64,000 nucleotides of DNA, taken from positions 978,952,084 to 979,016,083 of the forward strand of contig OX336389.2 of assembly GCA_946902985.2 (NCBI GenBank), written 5' to 3'. The notes under the pieces are model-generated. The model was not told the DNA's origin. It saw only the letters and a program-made list of their open reading frames with translations, and made no database searches. This document shows positions 25,390 to 38,199 of the stretch, in pieces (position 1 is the first letter of the stretch; each line of letters begins with the position of its first letter). Made by a program: the position numbers and the translations under genes. This stretch comes from Meconema thalassinum (lineage: Eukaryota; Arthropoda; Insecta; Orthoptera; Tettigoniidae).

Positions 25390-26300
25390 CGCACAGCCGC
25401 CATCTTATGGTTATGAAAACAATTGAAATAAATTACATGTCAGTGGATTACAATTTGTACAAGCATTTACCATACCAAGTTCCACTGCGCTCGGACGGTT
25501 TAATCGCGACCAACGTCCATTTAAATATTTAAATTTCGCGTCGCCGCTATGTTGGATTTCTATTCCATAGGTTATTGGAAGTCCCATAGGCGAACATATG
25601 TTCATAGCTTTTACCAACATACAAAATTTCTGTTTGATTGCTGTCGTAGGTTAGTAGATACTGAGAACCGTCGAACTATTTCGGATGGTCGCCATGTTTG
25701 AATTTTCTATATGTAGGTCATATGGTTATGTAGCCTACTATTAGATGACGATTATTGCGTAGGCTCATTATTCAAACGTTGACTTCGATCGCATGATTAG
25801 GACTTAAGAAAAAAAAAAAAAAAAAATTAAAATTTCGCTCAGCCGCCATATTGAGGTTAAGTAAACAATTGAACTAAATTAGATGTCAGTGCATTATAAT
25901 TTGTATAAACATTTGCTCTACTATGTTTCGCTGCGCCCGGATGGTTAGATCGACAGAAAAGTCTATTTAAATGTTTCAAATTCGCTTGGCCGGCATGTTC
26001 GTTTTGTAATTGACAGGTTTATGAAAGTTACATAGATAAACTTCTAGTAGTGCCCTTTATCACCGTAGGAAATTTCAGGGTGATATCAGTAACAGTTTCG
26101 GAGATATAGAATGCCGGTGAAATATTTCGCACAGTCGCCATGTTGGATTGGTGAGATGTAATAAAATGTGAAGAGAACGGTCAGGGTCGGACGAAAGAGT
26201 ACTATGACCTTACCGAGTTTCATTGAAATCACTCCAGCCGTTAAGTTTTTATTAGGGGACACACACACACACACACTCATATATACACACACGGACAAAA
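25390..26300 (-). repeat. ~146-bp tandem array with GCCGCCAT core, ending in (CA)n
   Basis: A GCCGCCAT-like core (ATGGCGGC on the other strand) recurs at 25401, 25548, 25693, 25847, 25994 and 26139, at intervals of 147, 145, 154, 147 and 145. The 154 interval includes a poly-A run at 25810. Alternate units are more alike, so the higher-order unit is about 292 bp. The array ends in a conserved edge (GGAGTGATTTCAATGA on the minus strand) and a (CA)n microsatellite at about 26259-26292. The same array, inverted, is at 45700-47040. Confidence 0.85.
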
Positions 26301-26364
26301 TGTAAACGAAGAACAAGAACGGTAGGTTTTATTTAGGAAAGAAGTACTATTATTGGTCACAAAA

Positions 26365-26545
26365 GAGCGAAAGTGTGGTGTGTGGGTTACACTCTGCCTT
26401 ATATGGCAACACTGCGAGAAGGTGAGTTCGATTCCCATCTTAGCCATCCTAGAGTGGTTTTCCGTGGTTTTGCACTTCTACTCCAGGAAAATACTTTGAT
26501 AGTTCCTAAGTCAAGGCCACGGCCAACTCCTTCCCAAGCCATGCC
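26365..26545 (+). mobile_element. SINE with the conserved central domain
   Basis: GAGTTCGATTCCC at about 26422 is the B box, after a weak tRNA-like head. The body contains GTGGTTTTCCGTGGTTTT and CACTTCTACTCCAGG, the same core seen inverted in the SINE copies at 44068-44288, 47756-47880 and 48263-48479. It continues with AAGGCCACGGCCAACTCC. Ends are approximate. Confidence 0.7.
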
Positions 26546-27234
26546 TTAATTACTAATACACACGCTACTACAGACATCACAATAACTAAGTAGATGGGAG
26601 TGATGAACAATAGGCCATGTTCCAAACCCCTATATGAAGCAACAAGAAATATTTTGAATCACTTGGGATCCATCGCATTGTATTTAGGAGACATACTGTA
26701 CAGTATTTCTAACGTAGGCTACAGTATGAGCATGGCTGTGTGACCGCTATCAAAACGAGCAAGGTGCCTTGCCCTGTCTGATGGGGCACTCGCTTAGACT
26801 GAAATCACTATGTTGATTATTATTGATATTTCAAGAAGTATTGTGCTAAATTACGGAAGCCACCGAAATTATATTTTGTATTTCGGATGAGTAGAACGCT
26901 AGCTTGAAGTTTGAACCGAGCGCGAAGTCAGCTAGTTCGCCGAGCGACTCAGAGGATACGCTAGGAGAGGTACCTGTGGCGCCAGCGGACGAGTTGCCGA
27001 AACTTATTGATGAGAAATATTAATCAACGACTTGAGGTCTAGAACCTAGTGGATAATATTGGCTATGGAATTCCAGGAATGCCAGATGAAATTTGAGAAC
27101 AATCGGACCAGTCGTTTGGAAGTTATAAGGTATTTTTGTAAAGCACACGTTTTAACAGGAAGTATGGTGTGTGCTTGAGTTTTGAAGAGCCCGGAACAGC
27201 GAACGCACGGCGCTTCAGTTCTGCGCCTGTATAT
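26546..27234. other. Unassigned flank of the DNA transposon
   Basis: No gene is seen. The last bases, GCGCCTGTATATATA, look like a core promoter TATA box. The transposon at 27238 sits directly on it, so this could be an interrupted LTR or promoter continuing at 30902. Confidence 0.35.
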
Positions 27235-27237
27235 ATA

Positions 27238-30200
27238 GGGTGTGTTTCTATCTCCCAAAATTTTAATAATGTCACCCCGTGGCTTTAACGAACAGCTGAT
27301 TCTTCACCTCAAGTTAAAACGCAATGAGAGTGAAACGCGAATTATGATCCGCGTCATCCTGGCTTGTTATTGGCTGGCAATTATCACCAGCCATTGGCTG
27401 CCCGCTGGCTTGTTTACAATTATCACCAACATGGCGGCGAGAGGAATAGATTTCTACATCAATTAAATTTCTAGAAATCTATTCCAGTTCATGACAGTAT
27501 GAAGTGCAAATCACTTATTGATGAGGAATTGTATGAACGTTTATATTTAAATTGCAGCGTGACACTGTTCATCAAAATTTGTGAAAATAAAAGTACGAAT
27601 CAACACTCTTGCTGATCAACTGAAAGTTTCTACTACTTTGGATGTAAATCAAATGGCTGTCGTTTCCACCAGTTCTATTTATCATTTCGAAGTACATTCA
27701 GTACAATAACATTTTGTGCACTATAAAACTACATTATTGACCATTGCGTATTGATTTTGCTGTCTGAATATATGACATGTAATTTGTAGGTTATGCCTAA
27801 GGCATACAATTAAAGGTCCTTGCTGTATTTATGTACAAATATTATGGTTTAACTAATGAAGCAAGGATTAAAAGTGCAATTTGCATCGCCACCCTTTTTT
27901 TTTTTTTAATATTGATAGGCCTATGTAGTTTCTCAGTCTGGTAACTTCTTGGATTTGCTTGAGATAGATTTATAGTAATATACTACCTTATTAACCTGCA
28001 GGCTGAGTTTTATTTAAAACATGCCCAGGTGCATACAGTAGCATAAGACCTACTGCAGGCTATGTCGATCCTAAATGTAGGCCTATTATAGTGCTCATGT
28101 CAAAGGTCGTCCTAAAGCTTGAACTATTGAGGCTTTATTTGCATCAAAGATAATTTCAGCTGAGTCTGGCAAGGCTTCGTAAACTTAGGCGCGACTTCAC
28201 ATTTTCATTTTTCCTATACAGCATTTGATACCAACCACTTAAATCACAGTGTTTCAAGATTTGCTCTCATTAAACATCACCAACATTTTTTTTTCTTTCC
28301 CCCTTGTGGTAGGCTGTGTTGGAGTCTACAGAAAATAAAGTTGAGAAATAAAAATACATCTTAGGTTTCTATGACACAGTTGCATTTTATCCTACTATAT
28401 CTCCACTCAATATACCAATCCTACCAATGTTTCCTAATTCCTCATGCTGCATAAATAAACATGACAGATTACAGCATTAGCAATGATGAGAGTAACTTAC
28501 GATATGCTAAAATGTTTTTAAAAGATGCATAGAAAGTGGCTTGATAAACCCTGTATCATCAATCCATTTAAACATTCCCACAGAGCTCTAATCAGAAGCT
28601 CATTTTATGTGCAACAGGTATGTAGAATAAACCTCCCTCCCAATAACTTGTAGGCCTAACGTGAACATAATCCATGTTAAGAGCTGTTTCTTGGTTCACA
28701 AAAAAAAAAAAAAAAAAAAAAAAAAAACACTACCATTTAAAATCTTGCACATTGGCTACTAATCATATTATGGTGCAATTACCTATGGTAATTTTAAAAA
28801 TCCTGGCTATCAGCCACTGATTTAAATATTCCAGACATTTTTCTTAACTCCACTCTTACTGACAGCATGTAAGTCCTTACTACTGTCTTTCAAGCCATTG
28901 ACCAGTTATTTTTTTCATGAGGAACTATTTTAGTTATTCTTCTCTATGTGAAATACAGTTGATGACAACTGCCTGGAAGACTCGGGCGTTTTTTCTTGTG
29001 TCGCTTCTCTGGTTGCCTACGACACTTCCTAATTATTAAGAGAATGTTTCATTGAATTGTTGTATCCAATTGACCAACTGGTGATATATTATGGCTTGCT
29101 TTAATATTCCTATGCTACACTTTTACATCCCATACATTAATGAAATATACAATAACATAGGCTGACATGTTGAACCAATCTCCCATTCCCTAACACTCCC
29201 AACTAATGGGACATAAGCTACCTAGTGTTTGGTCTCACATTGCTTCCATCTACATGTACCGTACTAGGTCTAGTAGTACCATAGGTATTGTGACTTTCTC
29301 CAACTCCGTCGAGGAAACTAATTCTGTACTAAGATCTGGAATGGGGTACACTGTCCCACTAGGACAATCAAGGACAACTTGAACCATTCAAGTGATTTTT
29401 CTATTTCATTTTACCAACTAACCAGGTGCCTGGAAATGCTAGTGAAGGAGGCAGCGAAGTAGGCTAGCCTACTGGTATTCACCATTCAGAGAACATTCTC
29501 AGTGACTTGTCTATGCATAGGCCTATGACACAATTTTAAGAAATTGATACAGTAGTCACAGAACACTAATGGTGCCCAGTACTCACAGCTTAGCATAGGA
29601 CGGAGTGGATTCCAGCCACAGATTAACTCGTGATCTGTCAACGGGTTTTCAAACAGATTGAGCACACACCCAAGTACAGGGGTCTTGACCATAATGTTCC
29701 AAGCCTCTAAATGAAACACTCCTCTTTAAGACTTTCTGGTTTTGCATCCATGGTCGATCAACATTCTCCTGATCTCCGTGTTCTCAAGTTTGTGTTGGTT
29801 ATGGACATGTTTTTATCCTGACAACTTCATATTTAAAAGGGGTTGGGGTACATGCCCTATTCTTAATTAGTTCAGCATAAGATCATTGAATCCCCTTAAG
29901 AAAAATAGGGAACATCCATGTGTTATTTGCCCATAGGAAAGGGAGAATTTAAAAAAACTGAACATCTAGGGACATTGAAGCAGATGGCTCCGAGTAAGTA
30001 GGCTAGATCAAAATGAACATTTTTCAGTGTTGCCTTAATAAAGGTTGATAACTTTCTACCGTTCAACATGAATAGGCCTATATTGGATGGGAAATATTTT
30101 TATTATTTGCAGAGATTACAAGGATGACTTGTTGATGTATCATTATTTTGTTAAGCGAACATAAGTTCCAAGTCCATATTGTGTTGGAACCAATATTTCA

Positions 30201-30898
30201 GTGTTGCTTTAGTAAACGAAATATTTAATGTCTTTCAGTCGGTCAACACATTTGCACTTAATGGTAATTAGCATTATTCCCAAAACCAGAAAAAAAAAAC
30301 TGTACATGCAGGCCTAACATGTCAAATCAATCATACCTACAAGACAACAAAAATGCTCTATGAAAAACTATTAAAACCCCATAATGGTAGTCAAAAATTA
30401 TCTCAATCCAACGACACTATTTCGCGAAGGTGCAGAAAAATCTTAATAAAGTGCAGCTATTCGTGATAAACCGCTAAATGAGTGATAGGCCCCCGAAATA
30501 GAACTATTTATCTTAATGACTACAAGATAACGAGATTGCCAAAAAACCACAATGCCACCCACAAATCAATAGAAGGCAACACTAAAAATGGCTTATCTAA
30601 TCCACAAGTCACCCACCCTTCACCAACATTAATTTATTTGTAATTTAAGTAACTTAGGATATGTTAAATTGAGGTTAATGGCGGAATTGATTGCGACTGT
30701 GTGGCGGGAAGGACCCAATAAGTGCTCAGCCAATCAGGGACGTTTTGATTGGCGACCATGCTCGGAAAAATTTTAGATAGTTTTGATTTACTCGTGTTCG
30801 TTAAGCCCCCACCCTAGGCCGTGCCGGCGACCAAAATGGCGGCTTAACGAACATGACGGAGTGCCATTATTAAAATTTAGGGAGATGGAAACACAGCC
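27238..30898. mobile_element. DNA transposon, 3.66 kb, ~40-bp TIRs, no visible transposase
   Basis: The left end (GGGTGTGTTTCTATCTCCC, then AAAATTTTAATAATG) and the inverted right end (GGCTGTGTTTCCATCTCCC, then TAAATTTTAATAATG) match over about 40 bp. ATA lies outside both ends (27235-27237 and 30899-30901), a possible 3-bp target duplication, though the left flank is a TA run. Near the right end is a further inverted pair, GTTCGTTAAGCC and GGCTTAACGAAC, and a related GGCTTTAACGAAC is near the left end at about 27273. The interior is AT-rich with no frame above 77 codons, so it is non-autonomous or fully decayed. A 3-bp duplication would suit a Harbinger-like element, but the target site is not the usual TWA, so I leave it unclassified. 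Confidence 0.8.
28700..28727 (+). repeat. Poly-A run inside the DNA transposon
   Basis: About 27 consecutive A. It could mark the tail of a small retroposed sequence, but no SINE or LINE body is visible before it. Confidence 0.7.
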
Positions 30899-30901
30899 AT
30901 A

Positions 30902-33900
30902 GCCGTGTGTCTGGAGCATGAGTATGTCACTATTACATCAGTCTTCGAAGAGATACCGTCGTAACGTCACCATACCACGTGCTACGCTGTTATAGACCGT
31001 CATTATCACCGATCGAGTGGGACTTAGTCTCTGGAGCTAAGCTTGCAGACTTAGTCTTTATAGCTGAGCCAGTTGTCTCGAGTGGAAAGTACTCAGAATT
31101 ATCGCGTCATACCGGTCAGGAGATGGAACTTAGTTTATGACTTTGGGGTCATTCGTTTCAAACAAACAAACAGTGTTGGAAAATATTCCATCTATGTTTC
31201 CATATACTCCACTGACTGTAAGAGTATGTTCGCAGATGTTGGGTAACTTTTTCATCTTTGAGTGGTATCAGAATCAGACTAGACGGAATATTTTTCCAGT
31301 TGTTATAAACATTGAGCTGCTTAAACAAGTGTTTAAAATCATAGGACAGTCAACGATGACGTCAATAGTCATGTCGAACAGTTGTGTAAATTATCGCGGA
31401 GTGGAAAAGTGCGTATTCTTGAACGCGAATATGGGTCACTAGATACCACGTGGATAGGATCCAAATGGAGGGACCCGAAGGTTAGCCGAATGCGAGGAGG
31501 ATGGCCAAGGACTGGTGCCATGCTAATGGAGGGAGGAATGTTCCATTAGATTTCGACATCAACCAAGGCTCTGCAACGAGGTGAACTTCAAGAATATGTA
31601 AGCTACATTCTTGTGTACTTTTTCTACAATAGAGTAGATGAGAAGTTAAATTTCTATTTCACTTAGAAATTACCAACACTTTAATTTGTTTTTGCTTCGT
31701 TCTGAAAGCTAAGTCTATCGAGACTATGGTCAGAGATACCAGTGGTAGTTGACAGCGATTGTACAGTTATGAGAAAATTTATTTCAGTCCAAGTAACATA
31801 AATAAAGAGGTTTTTCGTTGATTTAAATATTTTCGTAGTAGAAGGTAGCTTGGATCTTCAAATTATTCAACTTAAAGATTTAAACAGTATTAAATACAAA
31901 TTTCATAACGATCATGAGTAAATCCATTTGAAAATAATAATAATAATGAAATATTTCTATAATAATCATAAACACATTATAAAATGATTATAAATAATCA
32001 TAAATAATCAAATTCAGGGAAGTGATAAAATACTTTTTGTTTAATGCAGTAATAATAATAACCATTAAGTTTATTTAACATTATAAACAGTTGAAGATTT
32101 CAGAGTGTATAGTTTAATAATAATAATAAATTCGAATAAATATTATAACCATTGGAAAGTTGAGGAGTTGAGTGTATAGTTAACGGTAATAATAATAAAC
32201 AGTGATTATTTGAAAATATTTGTAGGGAATAAATAGCATATCAGTCAGTAAATAAATGGAGAAGTTAATGGCATATTTGTGAAATGCACCACAATATTCA
32301 GAAAGAGTAGTGGAACGGTAGGTGAATTAAGGATGAACATGTATAAAATAGGACGTAGAATTGTTAAATGAAGGTAGAAAAGAAAATGACCAGAAGGAAA
32401 AAATATTAACAATATTTCCTTATGGAAAATGTTTGTTTAAATCAGATCTTGGAAGAGTTGAGACGAATGCGTGTTGTTTAAAGACAGGAATAGTGCACAG
32501 AATAAAATAATAAATCATATGTTGATTTAAATATTGAAAAATATATATAAAAATATAATAATAATTATGCGACTTGAAGGTCGGCATTTAAAGAAAGAAT
32601 GTGGAGGCTAGAAGCCGTCCATTGGAATATGTATTTCCATGTTGTTAAAGTGATGTGAGAGCATTTGCTGCTTAATTGTAAAAAAGAAGGGTTGAGTCGT
32701 GTAACCGCCCCATATTTCTGTCCAACACCATTTTCGTCAGACACGTTATCGCCTAAATACCTGGGTCAATCATTCTAACTTTCAATCATGGAGCCTACTG
32801 ATTATTTAGTTTTGTTAAAGCCTAGCTGGATCCTCAAATGAAATAAAATAATACAGATATGTGAGTGTATAAAATAAATTTCGAATTACAAGTTGAATAG
32901 GAGTGATGCTTATGTAGTGATAAAATAATGATAACTGTTGATATTCCTGATCTTAGATATTGTTTATAAAAGAAAGATAATTGCCGATGTTCTTTTGAAT
33001 ATTAATATTAATAATAATAATAATACTGATAATTTTGAAAGTTTAATAGTTGTGTGAATTTATGGTATATAACATATAAAATTTTAAGGGAATGAGTAAA
33101 TGACATGATGTCAACAACAATTAATACATTGAGTCATGCAATATGGTTATTCAAAGAAAAAAAATGATGACAATTCAATTTTTTTTACAATGTTAAATTG
33201 AATTATGAATATGTGAGTATGGATTAAGACGACAGTCCATAGAAACAAATATTTTGAATAGAATCAATTAGGATATTGAGGTCATATAAAGAATGTTAAT
33301 ATTCTGACGTCATGTTGTCGAATATTGATATTTTCTTACAACCCAATGTTCCTACACGGAAGAACTCTTAATTATTCTAACACAAATACATTTCGATATC
33401 ACATGAGGTGATACCTTTTACCCTGTTTATAAACAATTAGTTTTCAACCTGAGCCATGAATGAACATTGATTTTCAAAACCATGAGTGTTTTTTTTTTGG
33501 TGAAAACACAATGTGGAAGTGTATAGGTAGGGGCATATAAACAATGATCCTCCTGTCGTGTAAATACAACAATTTAGAGTAGAGACCGATACCCAGATGG
33601 ACTATTAATTTCTAGTTATCCACAATTTTGAGTAGGGAGTGTTTTTGTATGTGTTGGTACTTTTCTGGTGAAGTTTTTTTTGAGTGCTTTTGCAAAACAT
33701 CTTAGTATTTTAATTGTAAATAAAATGAGATAATTTTAAGGAATTGTGATATTTCATTTCTCCTTTCTCGTCTCCCTTGCTTGTTAATTGCCATAATCAG
33801 TCATGCCAGCGATTAATTTAGTTTTGCCCGGATGGACCCTGAGATTTTAGTTCTTGTGCTAGACTGATTTTGGGAATTGGCAAATGTGTTCGTTAGACTT

Positions 33901-34145
33901 CCATCGAAACGGGCACAGTGTATCCCATGTTTGAATAAATAATTTGCCTGGAATTACATATAGCCTAGCATCGTTCAAATTGGGATAGTTGTTGACGCAG
34001 AAAAAAGAATCTTTTTTAACAGGGTTCTAGATAGGACATTAGATACTGAAAAACATACTTAGGCTAGATAGAGTATTACGATATCCTGAAAGAAATGTCC
34101 CTAGATAAGATAACAGGTGGGCTATGTAATTTGATGTTATTGTGT
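30902..34145. other. AT-rich sequence with ATA triplet runs; no recognised gene
   Basis: The first 600 bases are GC-richer and resemble an LTR or untranslated leader. A 101-codon frame at 31137-31442 has no recognisable domain. Its downstream stretch holds a donor-like GAATATGTAAGC at about 31594. From 31900 to 33100 the sequence is AT-rich with many ATAATAAT runs. From 33700 it is ordinary AT-rich DNA. Confidence 0.4.
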
Positions 34146-34149
34146 AATT

Positions 34150-34350
34150 AGGCTATTATGTGACAGTTTGTAATAACCAGCGTAACTGCGTAATCAATGC
34201 TATGGTACAATTGCCGTGGTAACTACATAAATAGGCTGTATAATAGCCGTAATAGTCGACGTTAAAAATTCGGTGTAATAGCCTTAATGGTTGTAAGTTA
34301 ATAGCTAGTGTAATAACTGTGTAATAGTCCTGTAATAGTCTGTACATCAT
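34150..34350 (+). repeat. Degenerate GTAATAG-type short repeat cluster
   Basis: GTAATA-containing words (GTAATAACC, GTAATAGTC, GTAATAGCC, GTAATAACT, GTAATAGTCC) recur about every 15-35 bp over 200 bp, with TGTAATAG the commonest form. It is too irregular for a microsatellite. Confidence 0.55.
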
Positions 34351-34374
34351 TTTAGGAAATGCTGCTGTACTGCT

Positions 34375-34800
34375 CCAGCTCTGTACCGTTCCACGTTCCG
34401 TTGGAACATGTTTTTATCTGAGAACCTGGAACGATACGCATAGAAACCGGGTGGCTAATTGGTAGAACCTGGAACGATACACAGTGTAACCAGCTGACTG
34501 GTGGAAACGTTATTCTATTTCGTGAACCAAGAACGGTACGCAGAGTAACTTGCCAACTGGTAACGCTGAGGAATCGTTCCAGTCATGTACCGTTTCAGAC
34601 GGAACGTTCCGCTAACACGTACCCTGATTCTCGGTATAGTTGGAGATCCTGCTGGACCGTTCCAGCGCCGTAATGTTCCACATTCTGGTACCGAGCTCCA
34701 AGTTACAGGGGACGGAACGATACCGCAAGCCAGCTCGGTTCGCGGTATGGTATACATAACGTAACATGGAACTCAGCGGTTCGTAACGCATTTCAGTTCT
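34375..34800. repeat. GGAACG/CGTTCC-rich cluster with ~50-bp partial units
   Basis: GGAACG or its complement occurs again and again, often as CCTGGAACGATAC or GTACCGTTCC, and once as the palindrome GGAACGTTCC. Three partial units starting GAACC, at about 34422, 34464 and 34523, share the order AACGRTACRCA ... GTAAC ... CTGGT. The right edge runs into a C13 run at about 34805-34817. Confidence 0.65.
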
Positions 34801-34816
34801 TAAGGCCCCCCCCCCC

Positions 34817-35385
34817 ACTATCAATTCAAACACGGTGAAACCGAATTGAACGAAATTTGGTACAGGGGTAGCACTAGCAAAGGGAACCTCAGTGTCTTGA
34901 TTTATATCACGGCCATCTTGACGGAAACGTAATGGCGGCTACCCAAATGCTTAAATCAAATTACGACTAACCTAATCATCTGATCTCTACCAAATTTAGC
35001 AACAACATACATTACCTTCATGTGGGAAGCGTCTTTCGACCAAATTACCAGGTCATCAGCCGAATAGTTTGCAGATGGCGGCCGTGTATGTGTGCAAATC
35101 GATTCCCCCTATCAATTCAAACACAACGAAACCAAATCGAACCACCTTTATTACAAAGGTAGCACTAACAAGGGACAACTCGGTGTCATGTTGTATATCG
35201 TCGCTATAATAACAAAATAGAAATGGTGCCCACCCAAATGTTCTGAGGTTAAATCGATTTACGACTAACCTAATTATCCGATCTCTACCAAATTTTGTAA
35301 CAATATACCTTAATGTGAGAAGCGTCGTTTGCCCAAAGTACAAGGTCATCAGTCAAACAGTTTCAAGATGGCGGATGAATGAATC
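34817..35385 (+). repeat. Tandem duplication, ~285-bp unit, ATGGCGGC every ~145 bp
   Basis: Two units begin with CTATCAATTCAAACAC at about 34818 and 35108 and share GGTAGCACTA, TTACGACTAACCTAAT and TGATCTCTACCAAATTT (with small changes). An ATGGCGGC-like core lies at 34932, 35075, 35223 and 35368, at intervals of 143, 148 and 145. The spacing equals that in the arrays at 25390-26300 and 45700-47040, though the flanking sequence differs. Confidence 0.8.
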
Positions 35386-35631
35386 ATGCAAGTATTATAG
35401 CCAAACCGCAACTTACGATTCAACAAGGCCTGGCCTTACCAAATACTGTACGATTATCGTACATAGGGAGGCTTAAAATGTTCTCAAGGAGGTGACCGGT
35501 AGCATTATAAAATAGAATATGTAACAGCAGTAGTGGCTAACAGTTAAGGCTAGCCGTTTTATATCGTGCTTGTCCGTGTTTGCTCGTAAATCCATATATT
35601 TCCGTAACTTCGTAAGGTTATATCCTTTTAG

Positions 35632-35859
35632 GAATGTACTGAAGAAAGTAATATAATACATATTGAGACCGTCGGTGGAGCTGCCAGGATAGCCAACAAC
35701 CGCAATGACTTCCCTAACATCTCACCCGTCGGACATAATTGCCGTGAGGATCAGGTGAACTTCCAAATAGGCCAAAACGGCACAAGAATCTGTAGTCCAC
35801 AGGGATCGTGGTACATGGTGACGATGGTCATAGACTGCCTAAGGAAAGGTTCACCTTAA
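35632..35859 (+). CDS. Candidate 3'-terminal exon of a cellular gene
   Basis: A 75-codon frame opens directly after a good splice acceptor (TATCCTTTTAG ending at 35631) and ends at TAA 35857-35859. It begins ECTEESNIIHIE and ends VIDCLRKGSP. AATAAA follows at 35874-35879, and further AATAAA words lie near 35972-35990. Composition is protein-like, with four Cys (in ECTEE, GHNCRED, TRICSPQ and VIDCLRK), which would suit a secreted or extracellular Cys-rich domain. There is no Met start, as expected for an internal or terminal exon. The acceptor and the open frame agree in phase. I recognise no family. No upstream exon was found in the window, and 34817-35385 before it is repeat. It could also be an unknown element's coding piece. 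Confidence 0.35.
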   Translation, partial: ECTEESNIIHIETVGGAARIANNRNDFPNISPVGHNCREDQVNFQIGQNGTRICSPQGSWYMVTMVIDCLRKGSP

Positions 35860-35879
35860 AACTAGACTGAGAAAATAAA

Positions 35880-38100
35880 CATCCAGACTTATGTAAAACA
35901 CCGTGAAAATTTATTGTTAAAATTCACAAGCCCCTAGACTAGTTCGAAGGGTTTCAATCGGCTAATCCGCAAGCTAATAAACAAACAAAAATAAAGAGCA
36001 GGTCCCTACCTGAGAAGTTACGGAAAACCCTCGCGAAAGATCTATCTCACAATAATAAAGCAACAACAGCAACACTAGGAAAATGGTACGACTCAAGTCC
36101 CTAGTTCAAGTTACAAGATCAAGCTAATATCTGAATTTACATTTAACAGGGTAGCAAAACAAATCTAAGTTAGGATGATACCATCTCCACATGTACATTT
36201 AACGTTAATTCATCTAGCTAAGTCCTATCAGTTTATAACAAAATTTACGGCGATGACGTCCGTAACAGAAAACAATTACATTGAAAGCTAAGTGAACAGC
36301 CATGTAAAAAAACATTTAATTATTCTTAGTAACTACGTGCTAACAGCACACAAGAAGGTAACATGTAGGATTCATACACTTGTACATCATAAATAATTAA
36401 TAAGAGACAACAGTTTTATTAAAATGCCTGCCTGCACCTTGGTTTACTCTTTGTAAGCCATAGTCATCTAATGTGTGTAGTTACGGTGACGACTGCGTAG
36501 TAAAGACTACGTCTAACATCGCATGGCCTGCGCTCCACAAACCACGATCTCAAGGTTCGAGCAAGCTTCTGGTCGCTACAAAAGTGTCAGCTGTCCTAGT
36601 CATTCCCTCAAAGGAAATACCTTCATTAGCACGGCCATGTCAGCAGGTTCAAAATGCAAAAGAACAAAGTTAGATAGAAAGAATTCGTTAGTTAGCTTTT
36701 GTTTTACCAAAATTATGCGTTTTATTATTAAGATGTCGGTTTAGGTTATCGTTGGTTTATGGCGAATAATACTGACAATAGCCTGGGCACGGAGTGTCTC
36801 CACTGAGATCAATCTCCACCAAAAGCCTCGACTCAAAAGTCGGAATATAATCAACGAGCAATAACAACTCGGACACACAATAACACAAGTTACCAGCGGC
36901 GCCAAGCTCGCGTTCAATAACTCAGGGATGGGCCTGCACACTCAGTCACCCTCCAATAACATCTGGTCAACGGGAACAATCCCGGACAAGGTACACACAA
37001 ATACCTTCATACAATAAATACCTCCTATAATAGGGCAGCCTACAACGTACTATAGAAAACCTGACATAACTGTACACGTCAAACGACGGTACACGCAAAA
37101 GTGCGTTTAACTAACAAAAAACAATCTATAAAAACATCTGATCAGATACAAGGTTGGACACTGGGTTCCATGAGCTAAATTGCAATGAAAGGAAGAGCGA
37201 ATACTACAAGCATTCTGTCTTCTGTCAAAGTAATTCTGTCTCACAATACAAGCGTGCTCTCAAGGGCACTGGGTCACAAACCAGTTTGTGTCGCCGCAGG
37301 CTGCAATATTCCTGCGCGGTCTGACACAACACACACTATCTATCAAGGCCGGCGATTTAAACAAAATAAAAACTGTACAACGGGCCTCTTCATAAAAAAA
37401 CTTTACCATAGGTTATAAACCACGAAGAATACGTGTATAAAAACACGCTATAAATCTGAATACAGCAATATAATTCTGTCTTCTAAACCAAAGACATCTA
37501 AATGGTAGCAATGTCACATTGCTGGAGCTCTTTGCTCTCAAAGATATAATACTTCAGTAGTTGCTTGTACAACATCAAATAAATACGTGTCTTCACATGA
37601 CACTAACAAAATAATAATTGTGGCGCAGATTCCACACTCTGGATCTGCATAATGATACGTTGGGAACTGGGTTCGATGCTAGAAAACGAAACATTCCTTT
37701 TACTCATATGGTCTACACTTGACCTGATGGCTTCTGAGCAACATCTCAAATGAAATATAATGCAGTTACAAAACTGGTAATTACAGTCGATTACCTAACT
37801 GATACGACTGTTCTAACGAAGTCAGGGGTGTAACAAAGACTGGTTGCAAAAAATGCAGTTAAAGAAATATAACCATGGCATCTGATTGCCATAACTAAAG
37901 TCAGCAAAGACTTGAAAAATCACCCCAAATAGGGTTAAACAAAGTAGCCTCAAATGACTACGGTCACGTTTAGCAAAATATAGGCATTGACGTTCTACGA
38001 CGTCCATCAAGCTGCACCAGGGCTGACCAAACTGTCTGACCCAAGGGTGTCTCACTCAAACTGAAATAAATGACATCTAATTAGACTAGTTACAGTCCCT
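35880..38100. other. No gene recognised
   Basis: Moderately AT-rich, with scattered short frames (36473-36673, 36523-36744, 37185-37418) that look like chance. No repeat boundary, SINE head or long inverted repeat is visible. Confidence 0.45.
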
Positions 38101-38199
38101 ACCTATAAAAATGGCTTTCACTGAGTTCGGTTGGTTCACAAACTACATTAAACCTACTATACCACCAGAAACTAGAACAAGAAAGGGTGTACAAAAACT

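Noticed and set aside
35632..35859. Resemblance of the Cys segments to chemokine-like or astakine-like folds
   Set aside because: Only a loose Cys spacing similarity. Such a family assignment cannot be supported from 75 codons.
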